From Gammaproteobacteria bacterium (lineage in GTDB: Bacteria; Pseudomonadota; Gammaproteobacteria; Xanthomonadales; Marinicellaceae), in assembly GCA_041395445.1 (NCBI GenBank), contig JAWLAO010000001.1:434001-498000 (forward strand): a DNA stretch of 64,000 nucleotides, given 5' to 3'. Positions 34,332 to 43,598 of this stretch are shown here, piece by piece. A program made the translations under genes and the position numbers. Within the stretch, counting starts at the first letter, position 1; each line of letters opens with the position of its first letter. The notes beneath the pieces were generated by a model that was not told the DNA's origin, searched no databases, and saw nothing but the letters and a program-made list of their open reading frames with translations.

Positions 34332-36215
34332 TCAAACTGTCGCCAAATCTCCTTTATCCTGTAACCATGACTTTCTGTCTGCAGCTCGTTTTTTTGATAA
34401 TAACATATCCATCATCTGGAATGTGTTATCACCTTCGTCAATTCTTAATTGCAATAGCCGTCTGGTATCAGGATCAATTGCACTTTCTTTGAGTTGAATC
34501 GGATTCATTTCACCCAATCCTTTAAATCGAGTCACACTCACTTTTCCTGATATTTTTTCGGACTCAATTTTATCCAGAATTCGATCTCTTTCCGAACCAT
34601 CGAGGGCATAATATTTTTGCTTGCCGACATCAATTCGGTACAAAGGAGGCATCGCAATAAACACATGCCCTGCTCTGACTAATGACTCAAAATGTTTTAA
34701 AAATAAGGCACAAAGCAAAGTTGAAATATGCAAACCATCAGAGTCCGCATCCGCCAGAACGATCACTTTTCCGTATCTCAAACCGGATAAATCGGTACTT
34801 CCCGGATCAACACCAATCGCAACTGCCAAATCATGAACTTCCTGAGATGCCATGACAGAAGAGGAATCCACTTCCCAAGTATTCAGGATTTTTCCACGAA
34901 GTGGCATGATTGCCTGAAATTCACGATTGCGGGCTTGTTTTGCCGAACCACCGGCAGAATCTCCTTCCACTAAAAACAGTTCGCCTTGTGAAGGATCTGG
35001 ACTACTGCAATCGGCTAATTTTCCGGGTAACGCAGGACCGGCAGTAATTTTCTTGCGAACCACCTGCTTGCCTTTTTTCAAACGACTCTGTGCTTTTTCA
35101 ATTGCAATCGCGGCAATTTGCTCACCGGTTGCAACATTTTGACTCAACCACAAGACAAAACTGTCTTTGACTGAATTCGCAACAATGGATGCAATTCCTC
35201 TGCTGGATAATCTTTCTTTGGTCTGTCCGCTGAATTGCGGGTCTTTCATCTTCACCGAAAGCACATAACTCACTCTGTCCCAAACATCATCGGGAGCCAG
35301 TTTAACACCACGAGGCAACAAACTATGAGCCTCAGCAAATTCCCGAATCGCTTCAGTCAAACCGGTCCTCAAACCATTCACATGCGTTCCGCCTTGTGCT
35401 GTTGGGATTAAATTCACATAACTTTCACTTAAAACTTCACCATCAATTTTCCAACTGACAATCCAGTCAACAGTTTCACCATCAACGGTTTGTGTTCCCT
35501 GAAACCCTTCAATTGGCAGAATTTCAGAACCGGACAAAGATTCTAGAAAATACTCTTGCAAACCATCGGCGTAATACCATTTTTCGTATTCTTTGCTTTT
35601 ATCATCTTTATATTCAAGAGCCAGTCCTGAACAAAGCACCGCTTTTGCTTTGAGCAGTCTTTTTAAATTTCTCAATGAAATTTGAATGGTATCAAAATAC
35701 TCTTTAGCCGGTTTAAATTTAACTCTGGTGCCGGTATTCCGCTGCCCGACAGTTCCAACTTCAGCCAATTCAGATACTTTATGACCATGCTCGAAGGCAA
35801 TGTGATACTCTTTGCCATCACGTTTAACCCACACATCCAACCTTTCAGAAAGCGCATTGACAACAGAAACACCCACTCCATGCAAACCACCTGAAATCGC
35901 GTAGTTTTTATCAGAAAATTTACCGCCGGCATGTAATTTAGAAAGAATCAACTCAACTCCTGAAACTTTTTCCTCAGGGTGGATATCTACCGGCATTCCC
36001 CGACCATCATCAGCGACTTCAATGAAACCATCCTCACACAGCGTAACCTTGATAGTTTTGGCATGACCAGCCAATGCTTCATCAACAGAGTTATCGACAA
36101 CCTCTTGAATTAAGTGGTTAGGACGAGATGTGTCCGTGTACATTCCCGGTCTACGTTTGACAGGATCCAGACCTGAAAGGACTTCTATATCACTGGATTG
36201 ATATTGATTTGACAT
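34332..36215 (-). CDS. parE: DNA topoisomerase IV subunit B
   Basis: The 627-residue protein (E. coli ParE has 630) has GHKL ATPase motifs (VVDNSVDEALAG, DDGRGMPVDIH, GGLHGVGVSVVNALS). The transducer region follows, then a TOPRIM domain with LVEGDSAGGSAKQARNR near 410 and VLADADSDGLHI. It lacks the long insertion typical of GyrB, which supports ParE. With ParC, encoded elsewhere, it decatenates daughter chromosomes. Confidence 0.95.
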   Translation of the reverse strand: MSNQYQSSDIEVLSGLDPVKRRPGMYTDTSRPNHLIQEVVDNSVDEALAGHAKTIKVTLCEDGFIEVADDGRGMPVDIHPEEKVSGVELILSKLHAGGKFSDKNYAISGGLHGVGVSVVNALSERLDVWVKRDGKEYHIAFEHGHKVSELAEVGTVGQRNTGTRVKFKPAKEYFDTIQISLRNLKRLLKAKAVLCSGLALEYKDDKSKEYEKWYYADGLQEYFLESLSGSEILPIEGFQGTQTVDGETVDWIVSWKIDGEVLSESYVNLIPTAQGGTHVNGLRTGLTEAIREFAEAHSLLPRGVKLAPDDVWDRVSYVLSVKMKDPQFSGQTKERLSSRGIASIVANSVKDSFVLWLSQNVATGEQIAAIAIEKAQSRLKKGKQVVRKKITAGPALPGKLADCSSPDPSQGELFLVEGDSAGGSAKQARNREFQAIMPLRGKILNTWEVDSSSVMASQEVHDLAVAIGVDPGSTDLSGLRYGKVIVLADADSDGLHISTLLCALFLKHFESLVRAGHVFIAMPPLYRIDVGKQKYYALDGSERDRILDKIESEKISGKVSVTRFKGLGEMNPIQLKESAIDPDTRRLLQLRIDEGDNTFQMMDMLLSKKRAADRKSWLQDKGDLATV

Positions 36216-36232
36216 ATAACTTTATTTTTCCT

Positions 36233-36790
36233 TTACGATTTTATCCACTTGATAGAACATCCCATGCTTGGAATTTGTTCAGTTGTTATTTGCCCTTCTT
36301 TCGCCAATTGTTTCATGGCATTGACCATATCTCTGGGTAATTGTTCTTCCGATTTATTTCTTCCTGCTGCATCCAGCCTGCCGCGATAATGCAATACACC
36401 TTGGTTATCCAACCCGAAAATATCAGGAGTACAAACAGCTCCGTAGGCTTTGGCTACTTCCTGAGTTTCATCCAATAAATAAGGAAAAGGGTAATTTTGT
36501 TCTTTAGCAACAAGCTGCATATTTTCAAAAGAATCTTCAGGATAATCATTCACATCATTGGACATAATTGCAACCACATTTACCCCGAACTTTTGCATCG
36601 CTAAAGCATCTTCCACTAGTCTTTCCTGAATGGATTTCACATAAGGACAATGATTGCAGATAAACATCACAACCAAACCATTTTCACCCATGCATTTTTG
36701 CATATCCCAGTTTTTATTATCCACTCCCGGCAAATCAAAATCGGGCATTTTTTTACCGAATTCAACATCAGGTGTATATGTTAAAACCAT
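36233..36790 (-). CDS. Thioredoxin-fold redoxin (AhpC/TSA-like) protein
   Basis: The 185-residue cytoplasmic protein has the thioredoxin fold with a CxxC pair in FICNHCPYVK (C45, C48), a cis-Pro-like AYGAVCTPDIFG segment and a C-terminal MGCSIKW. It belongs to a widespread group of thioredoxin-family proteins without known partner. It is 17 bp upstream of parE and its start overlaps the stop of the membrane protein gene (TAATG), so it is coupled to it. No signal peptide is present. Confidence 0.88.
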   Translation of the reverse strand: MVLTYTPDVEFGKKMPDFDLPGVDNKNWDMQKCMGENGLVVMFICNHCPYVKSIQERLVEDALAMQKFGVNVVAIMSNDVNDYPEDSFENMQLVAKEQNYPFPYLLDETQEVAKAYGAVCTPDIFGLDNQGVLHYRGRLDAAGRNKSEEQLPRDMVNAMKQLAKEGQITTEQIPSMGCSIKWIKS

Positions 36791-37623
36791 TACAAATCCT
36801 CTCCTAGAAAAATATCTTTAAACGCCACATAAGCTGAACTGTATGATACCGCCCCTAACACAAATATTAAGGAATAAAACAAAAGCGAATAAATCATTAC
36901 AGCTACTACTGACTGATTCCCTAAAAGGGATACCAGTAAATTACCCAGCCAGTCGGTGGCAAATATCATAATCACTAATAATAAAATATAGATGACAGCA
37001 TAAACTATAATTGCCGGAAGATTTCTCAATACTGCCAGAAAGCTTAATTTAATAGCATAAAAAGCCGAATAATTTGAAAAAACAAGAATTATCGGAGCAA
37101 ATAAATTAATTGCAATCACAGGTAACAGCGACAAAGCACTTACCAATAGAAATTTTGACATGACTTCAGATTCAAGCAGTGATGAAAAGGTCGCATTGGA
37201 GTTTTCCTGTAAGGTTTGCAACTCAGAAACCAACTGCTCCTGACTCACACCCATCATTGTTAAAATGATTGTACTCACCATTTGAGCAACAATTATCATC
37301 AGCATAAGCAACAACCCATAACGAAACAGATTCAATCGATTAGGGCTATTGAAACCACTTAGCAAATATTCCAGTGACATTTTTTTGTTCTGTTCAATAT
37401 CAGCGCATGCCAAACTTAACCCAGCCGTGACAAACGGCAATAAAAACAAAATTATTATCTGTAAGACCGGCACTAAGAATTTAACTGCAATTAACACCAA
37501 CACAATTAAAAACAGAGAAAGTATCCAGATATTTTTATAAGGTGAGAAGTACCTGAATCCTTCATTAATCCAACGCCAACCCGACGAATAGCTAACAGTT
37601 CTTGGAGACTTAATATCGAACAT
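36790..37623 (-). CDS. BPSS1780-like multi-pass membrane protein
   Basis: The 277-residue protein has about six membrane helices. The opening segment SGWRWINEGFRYFSPYKNIWIL fits the BPSS1780 family of uncharacterised inner-membrane proteins, which often start with a Trp-rich amphipathic stretch. Function is unknown. It sits 2 bp downstream of the TfpX-like gene and overlaps the redoxin start. The family assignment is by resemblance only. Confidence 0.75.
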   Translation of the reverse strand: MFDIKSPRTVSYSSGWRWINEGFRYFSPYKNIWILSLFLIVLVLIAVKFLVPVLQIIILFLLPFVTAGLSLACADIEQNKKMSLEYLLSGFNSPNRLNLFRYGLLLMLMIIVAQMVSTIILTMMGVSQEQLVSELQTLQENSNATFSSLLESEVMSKFLLVSALSLLPVIAINLFAPIILVFSNYSAFYAIKLSFLAVLRNLPAIIVYAVIYILLLVIMIFATDWLGNLLVSLLGNQSVVAVMIYSLLFYSLIFVLGAVSYSSAYVAFKDIFLGEDL

Positions 37624-37625
37624 TT

Positions 37626-38303
37626 CTAGAACTTAACGTATTCCACAATTTTTTTCTGCTTCGCTGAATAAACCACATAATAAGTGCTTTGTTCTTTTGT
37701 CATGGTAAAGAACATAATTTCCTCATTTGCGTATTTAGAAGAAATACTTTTAATCTCTTCAGCTTTCTTTGGAAACTGACTTAACATGTTTTCCTCAGAC
37801 AATGAATGAGGATAAAGCATCAGTTTGCTATCAGAAATAGGTTCAATGTCTTTATACGAGTTATAAATATCGAGTGTCGATAGCTGATTGATATATCCAT
37901 ACTTCGGAGAAGAGAATATTCCCGGTTTTAATTCTTCATATTGAATATCACCATTCTTACCAAATTTTTCGGCAAGATAGTGGAATTGCCCACTATTAAA
38001 CACCACCATACTTGGACGTCCACCATTGATAATATACAGTCCATAGACTAGTGCAGCTATTTGAATAAGTGCAATAATTGACAAATCCATAACTAAAGTT
38101 TCTTTGCCTTTTTTATAAACAATCAAGGTTAAAAGCGGTCCAATAATCACATCCACAATAATCAACAATTTCAAAGGTTCAATCACACCTGAAATTTCAA
38201 AGAATGGTTTGGGGTACCAAATATAGTAAATATTCAAGAACAGCAGTCCAATCACACCGGCACTGATTAAAAGGTGAATTAAAAACGCTTTAATTTTATT
38301 CAT
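37626..38303 (-). CDS. TfpX/TfpZ-family type IV pilin accessory protein
   Basis: The 225-residue membrane protein starts with several helices, including LKLLIIVDVIIGPLLTLIVYKKG, the hallmark of TfpX/TfpZ pilin accessory proteins. A periplasmic C-terminal part follows (from about residue 105). In Pseudomonas such proteins help assembly of particular type IV pilin alleles. No pilin gene is nearby, so its role here may differ. Its start overlaps the end of the glycosyltransferase gene by 8 bp. Confidence 0.82.
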   Translation of the reverse strand: MNKIKAFLIHLLISAGVIGLLFLNIYYIWYPKPFFEISGVIEPLKLLIIVDVIIGPLLTLIVYKKGKETLVMDLSIIALIQIAALVYGLYIINGGRPSMVVFNSGQFHYLAEKFGKNGDIQYEELKPGIFSSPKYGYINQLSTLDIYNSYKDIEPISDSKLMLYPHSLSEENMLSQFPKKAEEIKSISSKYANEEIMFFTMTKEQSTYYVVYSAKQKKIVEYVKF

Positions 38304-39561
38304 TATAATTTTCCAAAAATGTTTTCAGCTGTGAATTTATCACTTTAGCAAAAACCCGAGATTTTAACAAACTCTTACAGTTTAAGCGAGGGAATTTCTT
38401 ATCAAAAAAATGCACCGCTTTCAGTGTTCTAAAAGCATCAAACCATTCGTGTATAAACTGACTCCATTTTTCTTTGGAATTGATTTGTTTCTTAGCTTTT
38501 TGAAATGCATTAAAGCAATTGAATTCATTGAAAAGTTCAGATAACAACTCATCTTTGGGCTGATCAATTTGTAAATTATTCTCCTGCCACAAACCCTGTA
38601 AATAGTTCATCCACTTTTTTAAATACACAAAACAATCAGGATTGTAATAGCAATATTCATCTGTACTATTCAAGTCAGCAATTTTTTGCAATGCCGGACC
38701 AGTTCCGAATGGAACTCTATCTGAAATTCTGGAATTGATGCTGATTTTGGAGCTTTCATGACAATATTTTACAGGTTTGATTTTTGCCAGTTTATTCAAC
38801 AAGTAGAAATCCTCGCCGGCAGATCTTTTACTAAATCCTCTGACCTGCGGATAACAATACATACTGATAATCAAAGTGCTTCCTAGGGGAATATAGTTAT
38901 ACCGGCTTCCTGCAAAACAGATTCCAGCATGATAGTAACGAATTTTTAAGTCGTATAAAAATTGTAATTGTGTCAGTACCTCATCATCGCTGATATGTTC
39001 AAAATCAAGAACTAGAGCTGAATAACTATCATTATCTTCAACTGAGTTTTTAAAATAATCATGAGGCAATATCACATCCGCATCGGTTGAAAATATCCAC
39101 GGTTTCTCAATTTTTCCTTCAGAAAACAACTTTAAAGCAATATCACAGCCAATTTTTCTGGCTAAACCAACTCCAAACTTCTCAGGAATTTGCAAATGAC
39201 CGGAATTTCTGTCCACCAGCAAAATATCATATCGGAAATTTGATTTTATCAAATTGCAATTGGATAAGAGTCGATTTATTTTTATTGAAGAATCATGCAA
39301 ATATTTAATCAATAAATTATTTTGCTTTTGCCAATCCTTGCTTTGCATGTGATTCTCAGGAGAATTCACGACCAAGATAACTAATATTGCATCATCGGTA
39401 ATTTGTGAAAAAATTTGATTGAAACAATCAGGCTCTTCATTACAGACAGGAATAACCACTACAAATCTGTAAGAATAGGCAAAATCAGAGATTTCTCTGC
39501 TTTCTTTTTCGGCATAAGTTTCCAAATACTGATTGAGACTTTTACCAAATTTATTTTTCAT
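38296..39561 (-). CDS. GT2-like glycosyltransferase
   Basis: The 421-residue cytoplasmic protein has the start of a GT-A fold (FVVVIPVCNEE at 34-43), the metal-binding DxD in FSTDADVILP (D160, D162) and an ED-type segment in SAGEDFYLLNKL. The C-terminal helical region is of unknown function. It resembles family 2 glycosyltransferases that have lost the membrane domain. The acceptor is unknown. It overlaps the TfpX-like gene and may glycosylate pilin or another surface protein. That is an inference. Confidence 0.75.
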   Translation of the reverse strand: MKNKFGKSLNQYLETYAEKESREISDFAYSYRFVVVIPVCNEEPDCFNQIFSQITDDAILVILVVNSPENHMQSKDWQKQNNLLIKYLHDSSIKINRLLSNCNLIKSNFRYDILLVDRNSGHLQIPEKFGVGLARKIGCDIALKLFSEGKIEKPWIFSTDADVILPHDYFKNSVEDNDSYSALVLDFEHISDDEVLTQLQFLYDLKIRYYHAGICFAGSRYNYIPLGSTLIISMYCYPQVRGFSKRSAGEDFYLLNKLAKIKPVKYCHESSKISINSRISDRVPFGTGPALQKIADLNSTDEYCYYNPDCFVYLKKWMNYLQGLWQENNLQIDQPKDELLSELFNEFNCFNAFQKAKKQINSKEKWSQFIHEWFDAFRTLKAVHFFDKKFPRLNCKSLLKSRVFAKVINSQLKTFLENYNE

Positions 39562-39633
39562 TCTTACTTGGGGAAACTGAATATTTTGGTCTTAGATTGA
39601 AGAGGTTTACAAAAATTCAAATTAATATTTAAA

Positions 39634-41343
39634 CTATTGTCTGCACTCATCCCGTAAAAACTGGCGAATCGCTTCTCCTTTTTGTTCTTTAGGAATACTG
39701 TTCATTCGATCCTGAGTAGCCTTAAAAAAAGGCGAATTACTCAATTCCCTGCTTTTTTGTTTCATAAAAGCATCTATGTTGGCTGCCCAGTTCGTCATCC
39801 ATTCTTTATTATTTCTATTATCATTTGGGTCATTTGTATCAGCAGCATTGACCCAAAATCCGGACATTTGCTGAAAAGTGTATAGCTTACAAATATCAGA
39901 ACCGGATGTTCTTTGTGAAATATTATCCCATTGCTCTTGCGGGTCAAAGTTATTTATTTGATTGAGTCTGTCCATGATATTTCCACTGCGTTGCTGCAAC
40001 ATCTGGTCTTTTATACAGTTTTGTTTGCAATTCGGATCAGCTCTGGCGATCACAGGTTTCAACGCATCAATTTCTTCTTGCTGAATGTTAAAGTTTCCTG
40101 TTTTTGTATATTGGAATGCCATTTTTGCCATCATTACGAATCCTCCACAATCAGCACTCATTTGTTGCTGGACACACATTCGGGCCATTTTCTCAGCATC
40201 AAAACTATCTTCATTTTTGAACATATTCCTCCATGTTTCCTCATTTGCTTTAATATCTTCCATAGCCCCGCTAAGTGCCTGAACCGGAGCTTTGAGACAG
40301 TTTTCTTTACAATCTGAAGCGGCTCTGTTTGCTACACTTCTAACCGCATCCCACTCTTCCTGAGTTGGGTTAACTTGTCCTGTTTTAGTGTATTTAAAGG
40401 CAACCATTGCTTTTAATACAAACACATCACAATTATTACCTCCCAACTGAGTCAAGCACAAAGTTGCCATTTCTTCCGGATCAAATTTCTGATTGTTTTT
40501 AAACAAATCTCTCCAGTTTGCTTCATCAGCTTTAATCTCATTCAACATGCCTGCAAGAGCTTGCTGTGTTTGATTATTTTGATTGTCTTGATTATTCGTT
40601 GCCTGAGTCGTTTGTTGTGTTTGATGTTGAGATGATTGTTGATTTGGTTGCTGTGTTTGCTCAACAGGTTGATTGTTAAATGTATCAGAGCTTTGAGACT
40701 GTTGATTGCTTTGAATGGAATCATTTTGATAGTATTCTTGCTCACTCTGTTGTTGGTCTTGATATTGCTCCTCATCTTCATAGTATTCCGAATTATCATC
40801 TTGATATTCATCCTGATATTGTCCTTCATCCTCATAATATTCTGAATTGCTATCCTGATAATCGTCCTGGTACTGTTCTTCATCAGCATAACCTTCCGAG
40901 TATTCGTCCTGATATTCATCTTCGCTTGTATAGTCTTCTGTATAGTCGTCCTGGTACAGCCCTTCATCTTCATAGTATTCTGAGTTACCATCCTGGCATT
41001 GCCCTTCATCCTCATAGTATTCTGAATTGCCATCCTGATAATCATCCTCATAGGGCTCTTCATCTGCATAATCTTCTGAGTAGTTATCCTGATAATTATC
41101 TTGGTATTCGGCTTCATCTGCATAATCTTCTGAGTAGTTATCCTGATAATTTTCTTGGTATTCGCCTTCATCTGCATAGTCTTCTGGGTAGTCGTCTTGA
41201 TAATCGTCTTCATAGTCAACTGTACCTTCAGACTCATCAGAATATTCATCTTCGTAGTAGTCGTCGGTGGCGTAATCTTGTGAGAATGATAAACACGCAA
41301 ACTGGATTAGTAAAAGTGCAAATATAATTCGATATAGCTTCAT
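39634..41343 (-). CDS. Secreted acidic Tyr/Asp repeat protein with duplicated cysteine domain
   Basis: The 569-residue protein has three parts. A signal peptide (MKLYRIIFALLLIQFACLSFS) is followed by a 200-residue, highly acidic repeat region built from variants of EDYADEGEYQDNYQD. Next comes a Gln-rich linker (about 205-260), and then a C-terminal region with two related segments of about 105 residues. Both segments contain a pattern ANWRDLFKN/ETWRNMFKN, a central pair of Cys and a final CKxNC (CKENC, CKQNC). No known domain was recognised. ATG 41343 with AGGAAA upstream is chosen. It is probably periplasmic or surface-exposed. Confidence 0.75.
   Translation of the reverse strand: MKLYRIIFALLLIQFACLSFSQDYATDDYYEDEYSDESEGTVDYEDDYQDDYPEDYADEGEYQENYQDNYSEDYADEAEYQDNYQDNYSEDYADEEPYEDDYQDGNSEYYEDEGQCQDGNSEYYEDEGLYQDDYTEDYTSEDEYQDEYSEGYADEEQYQDDYQDSNSEYYEDEGQYQDEYQDDNSEYYEDEEQYQDQQQSEQEYYQNDSIQSNQQSQSSDTFNNQPVEQTQQPNQQSSQHQTQQTTQATNNQDNQNNQTQQALAGMLNEIKADEANWRDLFKNNQKFDPEEMATLCLTQLGGNNCDVFVLKAMVAFKYTKTGQVNPTQEEWDAVRSVANRAASDCKENCLKAPVQALSGAMEDIKANEETWRNMFKNEDSFDAEKMARMCVQQQMSADCGGFVMMAKMAFQYTKTGNFNIQQEEIDALKPVIARADPNCKQNCIKDQMLQQRSGNIMDRLNQINNFDPQEQWDNISQRTSGSDICKLYTFQQMSGFWVNAADTNDPNDNRNNKEWMTNWAANIDAFMKQKSRELSNSPFFKATQDRMNSIPKEQKGEAIRQFLRDECRQ
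40735..41250 (-). repeat. In-frame tandem repeats encoding Tyr/Asp/Glu-rich units
   Basis: About a dozen degenerate repeats of 30-54 bp encode units such as SEYYEDEGQYQD and SEDYADEEQYQDDYQD. The repeats also give long open frames on the opposite strand that are not genes. Confidence 0.8.
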
Positions 41344-41495
41344 CAATCTGATTTCCTCATCTAAGACCTTAAATCTTACATTAGAATTGATGAAACCAAA
41401 CAACTTAATTTGAGTTTTTTACGGATGAAAGGTCTCAAACAGAACAGAAAAGTTTAGATTACCAAGAAATTTAACGTAAAAGAGACTTGAAAGAA

Positions 41496-41512
41496 GCCTA
41501 TATCTAATAGGC
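41496..41512 (-). terminator. Weak hairpin downstream of fadH
   Basis: The perfect GCCTAT/ATAGGC hairpin with a 5-base loop is followed on the minus strand by TTCTTT. This is a weak terminator for the nagZ-fadH unit. Confidence 0.35.
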
Positions 41513-41537
41513 GCCGTTATGCTTTTAATATAATCTC

Positions 41538-43568
41538 TTAAAGTTTTGCAGCCAACAAAACTCCCTGCTTAATCGCTCTTTTGGCATCCAGTTCGCCGGC
41601 ATATTCTGCACCGCCAATGATATGGCACGATTGAGTATCTTTAAGTTCTTCATAAAGCGAATTGACAGACACTTGTCCGGCACAGATAATGACGTTATCA
41701 ACATCAAGGATTTCCGTTTTTTTATTTCTGGTGATATGCAATCCCTGATCGTCGATTTTGTCGTAATTACAACCGGAAAGTGTTTTCACACCACGCTTAG
41801 TCAATGTCATTCTACGTATCCAACCCGTTGTTTTTCCAAGAGTCTTTCCTGGCTTACCGGTTTTACGCTGTAGCAGATAGATTTCTCTGGGACTTCTTTG
41901 GTGTTGAGCTTGAACCAATCCACCTTCTGCTTCGATGTTCATATCAATTCCCCACTCTTTGCAGAAAGCCTGTGGATTGGCATAAATATCATCGCTGGTT
42001 CCGTGTAAAGAATCATCTTCTGATAAAAATTCACCAACATCAAAACCAATTCCACCGGCTCCAATGACGGCTACTTTTTGACCTGCAATCTTTTCTTTAC
42101 GAATGAGTTCGTCATAAAAAATAACTTTGCCATGATCAATTCCCGGGATATTCGGATAACGAGGCTTCACTCCGGTTGCAATAACGACCTCGTCGAAACC
42201 GGATAAATCATCTTTGGTAACTTTCATATTGAGTTTCACTTCCACTTCCAGTTTAGCAAACTGGGTTTTGAAATAACGGATGGTTTTGAAAAACTCATCT
42301 TTACCCGGAATGTTTGCAGCCAAATTAAATTGCCCACCCAATTTATCAGACGCTTCGAACAAAGTGACCTTGTGTCCTCTTTCTGCCAAAGTAGCCGCAC
42401 ACGACATTCCGGCCGGTCCTCCACCAATAACTGCACATTTTTTGGATTGGGATGTTGGTTCAATTTTGTAGTCGGTCTCATAACATGCCAGAGGATTGAC
42501 CAAACAGGTGGCTCTTTTATTTTTGAACACATGATCCAAACAAGCCTGATTACAACCAATACAAGAGTTAATTTCATCCGCTTTGTTGTCCATTGCTTTT
42601 TTCACAAAATCCGGGTCTGCCAACAGCGGTCTTGCCATGGAAACCATATCAATGTTCTGACTGGAGAGTATTTGCTCCGCCATTCCAGGAGTATTGATTC
42701 GATTGGTAGTAACTAATGGAACACTCACATGCGGACGCATTTTTTCAGTCACCCACGAAAATGCCGCCGGAGGAACACAGGTTGCAATTGTCGGGATTCG
42801 TGCTTCATGCCAGCCAATTCCGGTATTGATAATGCTAACACCCAGCTTTTCCAGCTCCTTTGCCAGAAACACAACTTCTTCCCAAGTGCTTCCCTGCGAA
42901 ACCAAATCAAGCATTGATAATCGGAAAATAATAATAAAATCTTTTCCGACAGCCTGACGCACACGTTCTACGATTTCACGGGCAAAACGGGTGCGGTTTT
43001 CATAGCTTCCGCCCCATAAATCATCGCGAACATTGGTTCTTTCAACCAAAAACTGATTAATCAAATAACCTTCAGAACCCATAATTTCCACGCCGTCATA
43101 ACCGGCTTCCTGTGCCAGTTTTGAAGTATTGACGAAAGATTGAATTTGTTTCTCAATGTCTTTTGTTGACATTAATTTCGGCTTAAATGGTGTGATTGGC
43201 GATTTAATCCCCGAAGGAGATAGGATAAAAGGATGATAACCATATCGCCCCGTATGCAAAATCTGCATACAAATTTTTCCATCCGCCTGATGCACGGCAT
43301 TGGTTACAATTTTATGCCTTTTAACCTGAAAGCCATATTTTAGAAAACCTCCGAATGGAGCTGTCCACGCTCGAATATTTGGGCTGATTCCTCCGGTAAC
43401 AATCAATCCTACCTGACCTTCGGCACGCTTGGCAAAATAGGTCGCTAGTTTTTGATAATTCTTGGCTCGGTCTTCCAATCCGGTATGCATTGATCCCATC
43501 AAAACTCTGTTTTTAATCGTAGTGAACCCCAAATCAAGCGGTTTAAGGAGATTAGGATAGTTATTCAT
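41538..43568 (-). CDS. fadH: 2,4-dienoyl-CoA reductase (NADPH), FMN/FAD/4Fe-4S type
   Basis: The 676-residue protein (E. coli FadH has 672) has an N-terminal Old-Yellow-Enzyme TIM barrel starting LLKPLDLGFTTIKNRVLMGSMHTG. A 4Fe-4S cluster motif follows (CIGCNQAC and the later Cys in RATCLVNP, about 335-352), then FAD-binding GGGPAGMSCAATLA and NADPH-binding IGAGGIGFDVGE. It removes double bonds at even positions of unsaturated fatty acyl-CoAs during beta-oxidation. It lies 30 bp downstream of nagZ, probably in one transcript. The set is consistent with lipid breakdown in this organism. Confidence 0.94.
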   Translation of the reverse strand: MNNYPNLLKPLDLGFTTIKNRVLMGSMHTGLEDRAKNYQKLATYFAKRAEGQVGLIVTGGISPNIRAWTAPFGGFLKYGFQVKRHKIVTNAVHQADGKICMQILHTGRYGYHPFILSPSGIKSPITPFKPKLMSTKDIEKQIQSFVNTSKLAQEAGYDGVEIMGSEGYLINQFLVERTNVRDDLWGGSYENRTRFAREIVERVRQAVGKDFIIIFRLSMLDLVSQGSTWEEVVFLAKELEKLGVSIINTGIGWHEARIPTIATCVPPAAFSWVTEKMRPHVSVPLVTTNRINTPGMAEQILSSQNIDMVSMARPLLADPDFVKKAMDNKADEINSCIGCNQACLDHVFKNKRATCLVNPLACYETDYKIEPTSQSKKCAVIGGGPAGMSCAATLAERGHKVTLFEASDKLGGQFNLAANIPGKDEFFKTIRYFKTQFAKLEVEVKLNMKVTKDDLSGFDEVVIATGVKPRYPNIPGIDHGKVIFYDELIRKEKIAGQKVAVIGAGGIGFDVGEFLSEDDSLHGTSDDIYANPQAFCKEWGIDMNIEAEGGLVQAQHQRSPREIYLLQRKTGKPGKTLGKTTGWIRRMTLTKRGVKTLSGCNYDKIDDQGLHITRNKKTEILDVDNVIICAGQVSVNSLYEELKDTQSCHIIGGAEYAGELDAKRAIKQGVLLAAKL

Positions 43569-43598
43569 TGCAATGCCCCGGTTGTAAAAATTCAGTAT

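Noticed and set aside
40542..41327. Long open frames on the strand opposite to, and in another frame of, the acidic repeat protein
   Set aside because: They arise from low-complexity repeats and encode monotonous Met/Lys/Arg- or His-rich strings without Shine-Dalgarno or domain content.
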